Origin: Pseudonocardia sediminis
GTDB lineage: Bacteria; Actinomycetota; Actinomycetes; Mycobacteriales; Pseudonocardiaceae
DNA: 64,000 bases
Direction of reading: 5' to 3'
Assembly (NCBI RefSeq): GCF_004217185.1
Contig: NZ_SHKL01000001.1
Span: forward strand, 1,820,001 to 1,884,000
Both the position numbers and the translations under genes were made by a program. The notes beneath the pieces were generated by a model. The model did no database searches and was not told the origin of the DNA. It saw only the letters and a list, made by a program, of their open reading frames with translations. Positions 20,275 to 28,969 of the stretch are shown in pieces. The stretch's first letter is position 1. Each line of letters opens with the position of its first letter.

Positions 20275-22379
20275 AGGGAACCCCTCCCGGACTCAATCTC
20301 AAAATTGCGCAAATACGCTTCGTACAATCGCACCGGTTCGATGTGGTCTGGCAGCTCTTGGGAAACGGACTCGAACAGTCGGTCCTCGTCGGTCACGATG
20401 TAGGCTACCGCGACCTTGTTAGTGGCAGCCACGGCCTTCAAGAAAGTTTCGGTATGGTCGAGATCGGCAAGCACGCCGTAAGTTTCGGCGACGTCCCAAC
20501 CCATCGAGATGGCCTCGATGCGGCGGCCCTGCGAGCCAGCGCGGATCCAGAGGAGCGGAGCGATCTTGCGAAACTCGCGGTTACTCGCGACGCGTAACGG
20601 CGCCTCGTAGGTGAGGGTGAAGAATTCGACGTTCTCCTCAAAGCCTTCCGTCAGGGGAAACTCGTCGGTGAACTTGTAATCGCCCTTGATTGGTTCACCT
20701 TCCGGCGTGAGTCCTGAAACAGAGGCGGCGATGCGAGGCTTGGTGATGTAGTCGCAGATACCCCAACTCTCCCAATCAGAATCGCCTGGTCGAAACCCTT
20801 TCTTGCGTAGATCGCGCTGCTCTTCCGATCCGACTTCGTTATTCGTTATTGCTATCGAACGTCGCCGTCCGCCGTCCTGCCTATTCAGTCGCATGACTGC
20901 ATGAGTGGTAGTACCAGAACCGGAGAAGAAGTCAATCACTGTTGCATCCGGTTTATCTCCGATAAAGAATCGGAGGCAGTCTTCGACGGCGTACAAGCTC
21001 TTTGGAAACGGGAACCTCCTATTCGGGACAATTCTAGATAGCAGCTTGGTCCCATGTGACTGAGCGTTATGGCTGGGTCGCTCCCAAGTGGAGGTTGGCA
21101 TCGAGACTTTACCTGCGTCGCTTACTGCGATGACCGATCCGTCAGGGCGCCTTCCAGTAATGCTTGCCCTGCCCTCAGCGATATCCTTTACTTTCCCTGA
21201 TGTGAGGTAATAGACGCTATACTTTCCTCGGGTGGCGTTCACGCGGACATAGCCCTTGTCGATGAGGCCTTGCAGGGTTCCTGGCGTAACGCCCCAAGTC
21301 ATTTCCGTTCCGTCTGGACGGATTGGAAAGACGGCTTCGCATCCCTCGACGCTTGGAACGTCAAGGCGCGATTCATCGAGGGTAAGTGACTTCCCGAGAC
21401 ACTTGATCCGACCCGACGTGCGCTCAACATAGATGGGATAGAACTGATCCAATCGTGGAACCGGCCCATGGCGTCGAGATGAATCCTCACGGCGTTGCAG
21501 GAGGTTCCAGAGGAGCTCGACTTCTCCATCCATGGAGCGCTCGGGAGTGATCTTAGCGTCGCCAAAAGATACAAAATAGATGTATTCGTTGTTGCGTGTG
21601 AATTCAGTAGCGCGGATCACGCCGGTCGCATTAATGACGGATGTAACCATCTGGACGCGTGCACCTGGGAACGTCTGCTCTAAGAGCAATCCAAGCCTCA
21701 GGTACTCCTTTTCGTCGATTGTGATGATAAGAACAGAATTGTCCGGGTTGAGTATCTCTTTCGCAAGAAGTAGGCGCCGCTCCATGAATGCCAGCCATTT
21801 CGAGTGTCGATAGAGATCGTCTCCCTCGACATAGCTGTTGTTGTACTTCCAGTCCTTCGCGCCTGTGTTATACGGCGGGTCGATGTAGATGCAGTCGACT
21901 TTTCCGCGGTGCGTGAAGAGCAACGTTTGGAGGGCATGGTAGTTTTCGGCGTTTATGACGGCATGAAACGGCTTGTCACCTCCGCGTTCAATCTTGCCGG
22001 TAGAAACTAGGCCCGGGTAGATAGAGTCGCGAAACTCAGCTACTACGACAAGGTCTTGGACTGGACTGCGGGAGACCTTCTTCCCGTCCACCGACTCGAG
22101 CAGCGCGATCGCCGTGCCCTCGATTCGCTCGATTGAGGTGACAAGCCAGACTCGCTCGTCGGCGCTTTTCGCCAACTCGCCCCGCGGCGGAAGCTGTCGC
22201 ACTTTGTCGCCCTTGCGGACCCGACGACCGGGAAGCTCGACGGCCTCAGGGACATGCCGCTCGAAGTTGAGGCCGAACGCTCGGCGCTCGGCGAGGGCCT
22301 GCACCTCGCGCTCAATATCCTTGGCCAGCGGCTCATTCTCGGTGCGGAGCTGTCGGAGCAGATCGTTCAGGCGCGACAC
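20271..22379 (-). CDS. Type III-like adenine DNA methyltransferase (Mod)
   Basis: A beta-class N6-adenine methylase in which the catalytic DPPYNTG (Asp167) precedes the SAM-binding DFFSGSGTTTHAV (from Asp483), the order found in type III Mod proteins. The 300 residues between them contain the variable target-recognition region. I prefer the GTG at 22377-22379 because it follows GGGAGGA with 7-nt spacing, giving 702 residues; a TTG at 22485-22487 would add 36 residues and put the start 2 bp from the divergent helicase gene. Codon use between about 20,880 and 22,010 is visibly richer in A/T than in all neighbouring genes, suggesting separate acquisition. It forms a modification-restriction pair with the Res-like gene. 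Confidence 0.85.
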   Translation of the reverse strand: MSRLNDLLRQLRTENEPLAKDIEREVQALAERRAFGLNFERHVPEAVELPGRRVRKGDKVRQLPPRGELAKSADERVWLVTSIERIEGTAIALLESVDGKKVSRSPVQDLVVVAEFRDSIYPGLVSTGKIERGGDKPFHAVINAENYHALQTLLFTHRGKVDCIYIDPPYNTGAKDWKYNNSYVEGDDLYRHSKWLAFMERRLLLAKEILNPDNSVLIITIDEKEYLRLGLLLEQTFPGARVQMVTSVINATGVIRATEFTRNNEYIYFVSFGDAKITPERSMDGEVELLWNLLQRREDSSRRHGPVPRLDQFYPIYVERTSGRIKCLGKSLTLDESRLDVPSVEGCEAVFPIRPDGTEMTWGVTPGTLQGLIDKGYVRVNATRGKYSVYYLTSGKVKDIAEGRASITGRRPDGSVIAVSDAGKVSMPTSTWERPSHNAQSHGTKLLSRIVPNRRFPFPKSLYAVEDCLRFFIGDKPDATVIDFFSGSGTTTHAVMRLNRQDGGRRRSIAITNNEVGSEEQRDLRKKGFRPGDSDWESWGICDYITKPRIAASVSGLTPEGEPIKGDYKFTDEFPLTEGFEENVEFFTLTYEAPLRVASNREFRKIAPLLWIRAGSQGRRIEAISMGWDVAETYGVLADLDHTETFLKAVAATNKVAVAYIVTDEDRLFESVSQELPDHIEPVRLYEAYLRNFEIESGRGSL

Positions 22380-22489
22380 GACAGAATCCTCCCACGTGAG
22401 CAGATCTGGGTGGGCTGAGGCCGACCCTCTCGTGTCGTCCGAGCTGTTGCCGGCCAGCTTCTGTCGGTGGTCGCTGACAGGATGCAAGT

Positions 22490-25258
22490 GTGACGACGTA
22501 CACCGACGCGCAGGCCGAGGCGATCGCGACCCTCGACGAGCCGCTCCAGATCATCGCGTGCGCGGGCTCGGGCAAGACGCAGGTGATCTCTCAGCGGATC
22601 GCCAGCATCCTGGCGCGTCCCGGTGTCGAGCCGCGCAACGTTGTCGCCTTCACGTTCACCGAGAAGGCCGCAGCCGAGCTGAAGGAACGCATCCTCGGCC
22701 TGGTCGAAACAGAGCTCGGCGACGTGACCGGACTCGCCGAGATGTACGTCGGCACCATGCACGGCTACGCCCTGGACCTGCTACAACGGCTCGTTCCCGA
22801 CACCTTCAAGTTCTCGGTGCTGACGGACATCACGAACCAGCTGTTCATCGACCGCTACAGCGCAAAGTCCGGTCTGACGTCGTGTCCGACGTCCTCAGCG
22901 CAGGGAGCGCTGAGGCGCTACCGGAACTCGAAGCTCTACATGCAGATACTCAACGTGCTGCGGGAAGACACGATCGACGCAACGCACGTGCCCGAAGGGG
23001 TCATTGAGTCCTTCGACAAGTACATGACGCTCATCGATGACCACGCCCTCTTCGACTACACCCAGATGATCAACGTCGCGGTCCAGTACCTCGAAGGCGA
23101 CCCGTACGAGGACGACGACGTCGTCCGGGTCCAGGAGCACGTCGAACGCGACATCCAGTACGTGGTGGTCGATGAGTATCAGGACGTCAACCCACTGCAG
23201 GAGCGCCTGGTGCGTGGCCTGGTGCAGTTTGGTGCCAACCTGTGCGTCGTCGGCGACGACGACCAGACCATCTACCAGTGGCGCGGCAGCCAGGTGGCGA
23301 ACATCGTGACCTTCGCCGACCGTTACGCAGGGGTCAAGCAGGTCACGCTCGACGACAACTTTCGGTCCAGCCGCGGCGTGGTCGAGGTCGGCCGTTCCGT
23401 CGCCGAGCGGATCCCCGGCGGGCAGCGCCTTCCGAAATCGATGGTCGCCGCAGGCCACCAGCAGTGGGGGCGCGGCGACATGCTCGCCCTCGAGTTCGAC
23501 GATCCCGCCGGAGAGGCCGGCTGGATCGCAGACCGCATCGAAGCAATGAGCGGGCTGGCGTTCGCGGACACTCCCGGCGGCGACCCGCGTGGCCTGTCCT
23601 GGTCTGACTTCGCCGTCCTCTTCCGCTCCGTCTCCAACGACTCCGAGCCGCTCGTCAAAGAGCTCCGCGAACGCGGCATTCCCTTCATCGTGAAGGGCCT
23701 CAACAAGCTCTTCGACAGCCCCGAGATCCAGGCAGTCGTCGGCATCTTTGAGTTCATCGTCAACACCATCGACGCGGATGCGCTGAAGCTGATGTGGGAG
23801 GACGCCCAGCTCCTCCCCGTCGGCTCTGACTGGGCGAAGGCGCTCGCCGTTCTCGAGAGCGGCCGTGACTTCGGGGCAAGCAAGCGCCACGCCGTCTACA
23901 ACATTCAGCGCCTCTACCTGGACTTCCTCGAAGCTCTCGACATGCGCGAGGATAACTTGCCCGGGGCTCCTGTCCGCAGGGAGCTCGCCTTCTACCAGCT
24001 CGGCAAGTTCAGCCAGGTAATCTCTGACTACGAGCAGATCTACTTCACGACAGAGCCGAAGGCCAAGTACACAGGCTTTGCGCAGTGGCTCCGCTTTCAA
24101 GCCCCGGGCTACTACGCCGACGCTGACGCCGACGTCGGGTACGCGACCCCGGACGCCGTGACGATCGCGACCGTCCATCAGTCGAAAGGGCTCCAGTGGC
24201 CCGCAGTCTTCCTTCCCGCCCTCCGCCAGAATCGGTTCCCGGCTCGCGTCATGGGTGGCGTGAGCATGCGGCACGTCATCCCCGACGCGGCGATCCAGGA
24301 CCCTGGCCGCTACCGGGGGACGGTCGAAGACGAGACGCGTCTCTTCTACGTGGCTGTGACTCGCTCGCAGAAGTACCTCTTCGCGACGTGGGCTCCCATC
24401 CAGTCGAATCAGCAACAGCGCCGGCGCTCCGTGTTCTGGGACCACGTCGCGGCCCAGCAGTGGGTCTCGACCGTCGTCAGTCCACTGCTGAGCGACCGCC
24501 TGGCGCCGCAGCCACGGCACGAGACGCCGCAGGTGACCCTCTCGTTCTCGGAGCTGAAGTATCTGTTCGAGTGCTCCTACCAGTTCAAGCTGCGCTTCCT
24601 CTACGGCTTCAACGCTCCGATCCACGAGGCACTCGGCTACGGAAAGGGCCTTCACGACGCCTTGGCAGAGATTCACAAGCGGGCACTCGAAGGCGACATC
24701 CTCACGAAGGACGTCGCCGAGTCTCTGATCGGCCGGCACCTGCACACGCCGTTCGCCTACCCGACGTTGCGCGAGCAGCTCCGAAGCGCGGGCGTTAAGG
24801 CCGTCGAGCGGTACTTCGACACTCACGGCAGGGAGATCGCGCAGACGGAGTTCTCAGAGAAGCAGATCCGCGTCCACGTCGCGCCCGGCATCACTGTCGA
24901 CGGGCGCATCGACCTCATTCGCCGTCTCGACACCGGTGAGACCGCTATCGTGGACTTCAAGTCAACCGAGCGGGCGCAGGCGGAGGACGTCACTCGCGAC
25001 CAGCTTCACGTCTACGCCGTCGGCTATAAGGAACTCACGGGCTCTTCCGCCGACGTCATCGAGGTGCTGAACCTCGACGACAAGGGCAAGACGACTCGAG
25101 AACCGGTCCACGAGCCCCTTCTGGAGGCCGTCCGCGACAAGATCCACGACGCCGGGGAGGCGCTGCGCCGCAACGACCTACCGCGTCTTCCCGTCTGGGA
25201 CGATGGCAGATGCGGCTCGTGTGACCTCGTCGGCCTGTGCCGCGAGCGGCTGTCCTGA
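22490..25258 (+). CDS. UvrD-type helicase fused to a RecB/Cas4-like nuclease
   Basis: 922 residues, GTG start. The N-terminal two thirds is an SF1A helicase: Walker A ACAGSGKTQV (Lys29), TFTEKAAAEL, VVDEYQDVNP, GDDDQTIYQWRG, VTIATVHQSKGLQWPAVFLP and RLFYVAVTRSQKYL. The C-terminus is a PD-(D/E)XK nuclease with GRIDLI (Asp808) and VDFKS (Asp822-x-Lys824), and four cysteines (Cys695 and Cys908, Cys911, Cys917) laid out like the AddB/Cas4 Fe-S cluster. The architecture resembles AddA/RecB fused proteins. It is divergent from Mod and lies 130 bp upstream of the McrB-like gene in the same direction. A role in DNA end degradation or defence is inferred. Confidence 0.85.
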   Translation: MTTYTDAQAEAIATLDEPLQIIACAGSGKTQVISQRIASILARPGVEPRNVVAFTFTEKAAAELKERILGLVETELGDVTGLAEMYVGTMHGYALDLLQRLVPDTFKFSVLTDITNQLFIDRYSAKSGLTSCPTSSAQGALRRYRNSKLYMQILNVLREDTIDATHVPEGVIESFDKYMTLIDDHALFDYTQMINVAVQYLEGDPYEDDDVVRVQEHVERDIQYVVVDEYQDVNPLQERLVRGLVQFGANLCVVGDDDQTIYQWRGSQVANIVTFADRYAGVKQVTLDDNFRSSRGVVEVGRSVAERIPGGQRLPKSMVAAGHQQWGRGDMLALEFDDPAGEAGWIADRIEAMSGLAFADTPGGDPRGLSWSDFAVLFRSVSNDSEPLVKELRERGIPFIVKGLNKLFDSPEIQAVVGIFEFIVNTIDADALKLMWEDAQLLPVGSDWAKALAVLESGRDFGASKRHAVYNIQRLYLDFLEALDMREDNLPGAPVRRELAFYQLGKFSQVISDYEQIYFTTEPKAKYTGFAQWLRFQAPGYYADADADVGYATPDAVTIATVHQSKGLQWPAVFLPALRQNRFPARVMGGVSMRHVIPDAAIQDPGRYRGTVEDETRLFYVAVTRSQKYLFATWAPIQSNQQQRRRSVFWDHVAAQQWVSTVVSPLLSDRLAPQPRHETPQVTLSFSELKYLFECSYQFKLRFLYGFNAPIHEALGYGKGLHDALAEIHKRALEGDILTKDVAESLIGRHLHTPFAYPTLREQLRSAGVKAVERYFDTHGREIAQTEFSEKQIRVHVAPGITVDGRIDLIRRLDTGETAIVDFKSTERAQAEDVTRDQLHVYAVGYKELTGSSADVIEVLNLDDKGKTTREPVHEPLLEAVRDKIHDAGEALRRNDLPRLPVWDDGRCGSCDLVGLCRERLS

Positions 25259-25389
25259 GGCGTCAAAGTCTGCGGCCAGACTTCCTTGGGACGGCGCTGG
25301 GTGCGGGTCCAGCCCGTCACGACTGGACTATTCGGTGCATCGTCAATCGCGCTGGCAGACTCACGAGATCTTCGGCGACTTGCGTAGCC

Positions 25390-27273
25390 GTGAACGGGGG
25401 AGATGTGGCTCGACTGGTGAAGCGGCCCTTGATCTATAGCGTCACCAGGGAGTGGTTGGACGCTGTCGCCCGCGGCGGCTCGTTGTTCCTCCCCGAGGCT
25501 TCGGTGTGGACGCCGGAGACGATCGAGGCTCTCTACCAGAGGATCGTCGGTGATCCGCAGACCGATAGCAGCGGCTTTCAGGAGAAGCTGCTGCACCAGG
25601 TCCACCAGGAGGGCGAGGCCGCCCAACGGCTCGCCGCGGAGGCGATGTTCGTCTTCCAGATAAAGGATGCAAGCGGGCGTGCTGCCACGAAGCGAGCTCA
25701 GATCCAGGCATTACTGGCTGGGCTCGAGCCGTCGGTCCGGATCCCCGAACGGCTCGAAGATGCGCTCAGCTTCGGGATGGCGCGGTACGGGTCGGGTCGC
25801 ATGCGGAGCCTGTATGACTACCTGTTCGTACTTCGTCTGGCGAAGCGGTGGGCGCAGACGACGGCCGAGGATCGGCAGACCCTTCTCGTCGACCCGGACG
25901 CGTTCCGCACGTTGCTGGACGATGTCCACGAGAAGGGCGCAGTGTTCGCACGTGAGGCCACAAAGCACCTCGTCCATCCAGAGGCCTTCGAGCCGATCGC
26001 GGCGCTTACCGCCAAGCAGAAGATCCTTCGCGAGGTCGGCCAGGTGAAGGTCCGGACGGACACCGATCTCGACCAGGAGCTGCGCGACCTCCGCCGCCGG
26101 ATGACCGCCGAAGGCTTTCCTGAAGGCTTCAGCTTCTACGACACCGACATCCGCCCCCTCTGGAACCCTCCGGATATCGAGACGCCTGACGGCGAGGGGC
26201 CGGATGGCGAGGAACCGACGCCGACCACACCGCAGCCCAGAGTCGCGTCGAGGCTGCGGCTGAGCGACGTCGTTGAGGCGGCCGAGGACGCGCGGCTCGT
26301 CATCCCCGAGCGGGTCTTGGCTGCGGTGGTGGCCGCGCTAAACAGCGGCAAGCACGTCATCCTCACCGGAGCACCCGGCACTGCCAAGACGACTCTTGCG
26401 GAGCTCGTCGCACGTACGGCCGAACGTGCCGGTCGCTGTCGCGGCCACGTGCTCGCGACGGCGACAGCCGACTGGTCTACCTATGAGACCGTCGGCGGCT
26501 ACCGGCCCCGACCGCAGGACGGCGGGCTCGAATTCGCCCCCGGGCTGGTGCTCGACGCCATCCTGCACGAGCGATGGCTCGTCCTCGACGAGATGAACCG
26601 AGCGAACACCGACCGAGCCTTGGGGCCCCTGTTCACCGTCCTATCCGGGCAAGCAGTCGCCATCGCCGCCGAGCAGAACGGCCGGCCCGTGCGGATTCGA
26701 CCCGAGGCCACCGCACCGGACGAGTCCTTCCACGACTACGTCGTCCCCGCGGGATGGCGGATCATCGCCACGACCAACATCCTGGACCGTGCGCTGCTGT
26801 TCGACCTCTCCTTTGCCCTAATGCGGCGCTTCGCCTTCATCGAGGTCAACTGCCCAGACCACGATGGCTACCTTGGACTTATCCACGATGCCGTCGCCGA
26901 CCTCGAGGAGGAGGTCCGCGGCCGCGCAGAGGCTGTCGTCGGGGCGCTCCTGCCGCTCCGCGAGGTTCGCGAGCTCGGCCCAGCCCTGTTCAGGGACGCT
27001 GCGCGATTCGTCGCCGGCATGCTGGCGGACCTACCGACGGCATCGCGTGTTGAGTTGGCGCTCGCGGCCTTCCACGCCTACCTGCTTCCTCAGTTCGAAG
27101 GCATCGACGAGCGCGAGGCTGGCGAGCTGCGTAGCCGCCTTACTCTGGCCTCGGGAAGCTCGGCGTCCGTCGTAACCGCGTTGCTTCGAAGGTCGCTGGG
27201 AGTCTTCGCGGCGGAGAGGACCAGCGGCTTCTCCGACGACGTCGGAGAAGCCGACGCCGAGCATTCCTCGTGA
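25390..27273 (+). CDS. McrB/MoxR-like AAA+ ATPase
   Basis: About 627 residues; GTG codons at 25390, 25405 and 25417 are all possible starts, and GGGGGAG at 25396-25402 does not decide between them. The first 300 residues are helical with no recognised domain, followed by an acidic/proline linker (IETPDGEGPDGEEPTPTTPQP). The AAA+ core has Walker A GAPGTAKTTLAE, Walker B LVLDEMNRANTDRALG and sensor ATTNILDRALLFDLSFALMRRF, which is the McrB/MoxR signature. It overlaps the next gene (McrC-like nuclease) by GTGA. In McrBC the B subunit recognises modified DNA and drives the C nuclease. The recognition domain here is unfamiliar, so the target is unknown. Confidence 0.75.
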   Translation: MNGGDVARLVKRPLIYSVTREWLDAVARGGSLFLPEASVWTPETIEALYQRIVGDPQTDSSGFQEKLLHQVHQEGEAAQRLAAEAMFVFQIKDASGRAATKRAQIQALLAGLEPSVRIPERLEDALSFGMARYGSGRMRSLYDYLFVLRLAKRWAQTTAEDRQTLLVDPDAFRTLLDDVHEKGAVFAREATKHLVHPEAFEPIAALTAKQKILREVGQVKVRTDTDLDQELRDLRRRMTAEGFPEGFSFYDTDIRPLWNPPDIETPDGEGPDGEEPTPTTPQPRVASRLRLSDVVEAAEDARLVIPERVLAAVVAALNSGKHVILTGAPGTAKTTLAELVARTAERAGRCRGHVLATATADWSTYETVGGYRPRPQDGGLEFAPGLVLDAILHERWLVLDEMNRANTDRALGPLFTVLSGQAVAIAAEQNGRPVRIRPEATAPDESFHDYVVPAGWRIIATTNILDRALLFDLSFALMRRFAFIEVNCPDHDGYLGLIHDAVADLEEEVRGRAEAVVGALLPLREVRELGPALFRDAARFVAGMLADLPTASRVELALAAFHAYLLPQFEGIDEREAGELRSRLTLASGSSASVVTALLRRSLGVFAAERTSGFSDDVGEADAEHSS

Positions 27274-28484
27274 GGCCCGTCCCGTGGGATCGAGCCTCGC
27301 TTATCGCCGAGCTGCGCGACCGGGTCTGGCTGCATCTGTCGCCGTCGGCGACCGCGCACGACATAGCCCTCGACGCGGCGGCCCTGCTGGGGCTTCGGTT
27401 CGACGAAGCCGCAGCGCTCGGTCAGCTCCACTTCCTGCTCCATCCGGCAATCTCGTCGTTCCTCGACGCCGCCCCGGATCTCCTCCGTCGACCGACAAGC
27501 GACATGACGCAGAATGTGGAGATCACCCACGACCGGATCCGCGGTCCCGTCGACTGGCAGGCAACCCGGCGCAGACGGCTGGTCACCCGTGAGCCCCACT
27601 TCGTCACTCGGCCTCCTCGCCGCGACGTGGACATCCAGCCCAACCGCGCCGTGGCGCTGCTGTTGAACGAGATTCGGGACCAGGCGCGGTCCCTTGTCGG
27701 TGGCTGGGCGGGATCGCACGAGGCTGGTCTGTCCGCACAGATCACGGCCATCGGAACACGCGCGGGGTTCCTCGCCTCGCATCGAACGCTCTCCGAGGTC
27801 ACCCCTGCGTCCCTCTCGTCAAGGGACGCTGCGGCGCTACGAAGCCCCCGGCTACGTCGACGGTTCTCAGCTGCCCTCGACGCACATGCGGTGCACCAGC
27901 GGTTGATCTCCCACGTGGACAGGGCCGCCATCCGTGACTCGGTCGAGCGGTACGGGTTCGCAGCGAGCTCGGACGGCACCCTATTCGAGATCGCGGTGCT
28001 GTTCGCCCTGCGGTTGCAACTACAGGTGGCAGGATTCGCGCTGGAGCCGCTGCGCCTGTTCCGTGGACGTCTGCGGTTTGGAGGTCGCCGCGGCGACGAG
28101 CAGATCATGGGCTTCTATCAGGAGACACCATCGTCCTGGCGGGACAGCAGCCAGTATCGGGCCGCTCAGCTCGCCCACGGGTTCGCGGCAGTCCACGATC
28201 TCCGTCCCGACGTGACCCTCCGTCTCGAACGAGCGGGCGAGCCAACCCGGTGGCTCGCGATTGAGGCAAAGACGACCGAGGGCTCGGTCGGCGTCCCGCG
28301 TCTCGCACGTCGTGCGCTGACAGATCTGCTTGCCTACCGCGCGGCCTTCGCCCCTGTCCTCGATGACCAGCCGATGTGGGGGCTCGGTGTGGTGTGGGGA
28401 GAGGGTCTCGCCGCGGCCGAGCATCCCGTCGGGGTGTGCACTCGAGACTGCATCGGGGAGGCGCTCGATCGGTTCCTCGCCTGA
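27270..28484 (+). CDS. McrC-like PD-(D/E)XK nuclease subunit
   Basis: 404 residues, translationally coupled to the McrB-like ATPase by a GTGA overlap. The C-terminal part has the nuclease pattern LRPDVTLRL (Asp314) then LAIEAKTTEGS (Glu332-x-Lys334), followed by a helix RRALTDLLAYRAAF typical of McrC/DUF2357 nucleases. The N-terminal 200 residues are helix-rich and not recognised; they probably dock on the ATPase. The gene converges on the ABC-type operon. Assignment as an McrC analogue rests on the motif plus its ATPase partner. Confidence 0.65.
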   Translation: MRPVPWDRASLIAELRDRVWLHLSPSATAHDIALDAAALLGLRFDEAAALGQLHFLLHPAISSFLDAAPDLLRRPTSDMTQNVEITHDRIRGPVDWQATRRRRLVTREPHFVTRPPRRDVDIQPNRAVALLLNEIRDQARSLVGGWAGSHEAGLSAQITAIGTRAGFLASHRTLSEVTPASLSSRDAAALRSPRLRRRFSAALDAHAVHQRLISHVDRAAIRDSVERYGFAASSDGTLFEIAVLFALRLQLQVAGFALEPLRLFRGRLRFGGRRGDEQIMGFYQETPSSWRDSSQYRAAQLAHGFAAVHDLRPDVTLRLERAGEPTRWLAIEAKTTEGSVGVPRLARRALTDLLAYRAAFAPVLDDQPMWGLGVVWGEGLAAAEHPVGVCTRDCIGEALDRFLA

Positions 28485-28639
28485 TCTGGAGCCTGACCCT
28501 TTACCGATTCCCCCGCCGCAGCCTCGCTCTGATCACCCGCATCCACGTCGCCGGCGTCGGCGTCCCCACCGGCCACACAAGTCGTTTTTCAGCTGACAAC
28601 GTTCATTCAAGCGTCAGTTGAGCACACAGCGAGGCCTAT

Positions 28640-28969
28640 TCATCCTTCGAGTACCGCTTCGAGGTTTGTTACAATCGTTCGCCATTCCTCGACCACAACG
28701 TCGGTTAGGTCTAGCGCGTTCAACCGTCCGTGCAGGACGTCGGAAGTACGGCCATAGACGTGGTCTCCTAGCCTGGCGAGCCGGTGCACCTCCGCTTGCT
28801 CGACTGGGTCGACGAGACCGACCAGGAACAGCAGCAGTACTCGAACACCTGACGCTCGCGGCCGCTGCTGCGGGTTGCACACGCGCACATACGCCTCGAC
28901 CGCGGTGCGTTCGAGCCGGATCCGCAGATCGAGGACCTCCAGTCGGCGGCTGATTGCGTCGGCGCTCAC
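28640..28969 (-). CDS. Small partner protein of the ABC ATPase operon
   Basis: 109 residues. The GTG start at 28967-28969 overlaps the ATPase stop as GTGA, so it is the last coupled gene of a three-gene operon. The protein is largely helical, with one strongly hydrophobic stretch (VRVLLLFLVGLVDPVEQ) that reads as a buried helix more than a membrane segment. No nuclease or binding motif is recognised. By position it would be the accessory subunit of an ABC three-component type conflict system; this is inference. Confidence 0.65.
   Translation of the reverse strand: MSADAISRRLEVLDLRIRLERTAVEAYVRVCNPQQRPRASGVRVLLLFLVGLVDPVEQAEVHRLARLGDHVYGRTSDVLHGRLNALDLTDVVVEEWRTIVTNLEAVLEG

Noticed and set aside
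22380..22487. TTG start for the methylase 2 bp from the divergent helicase gene
   Set aside because: The added 36 residues are not methylase-like and the GTG at 22,379 has a well-spaced GGGAGGA; the longer form is kept only as an alternative.
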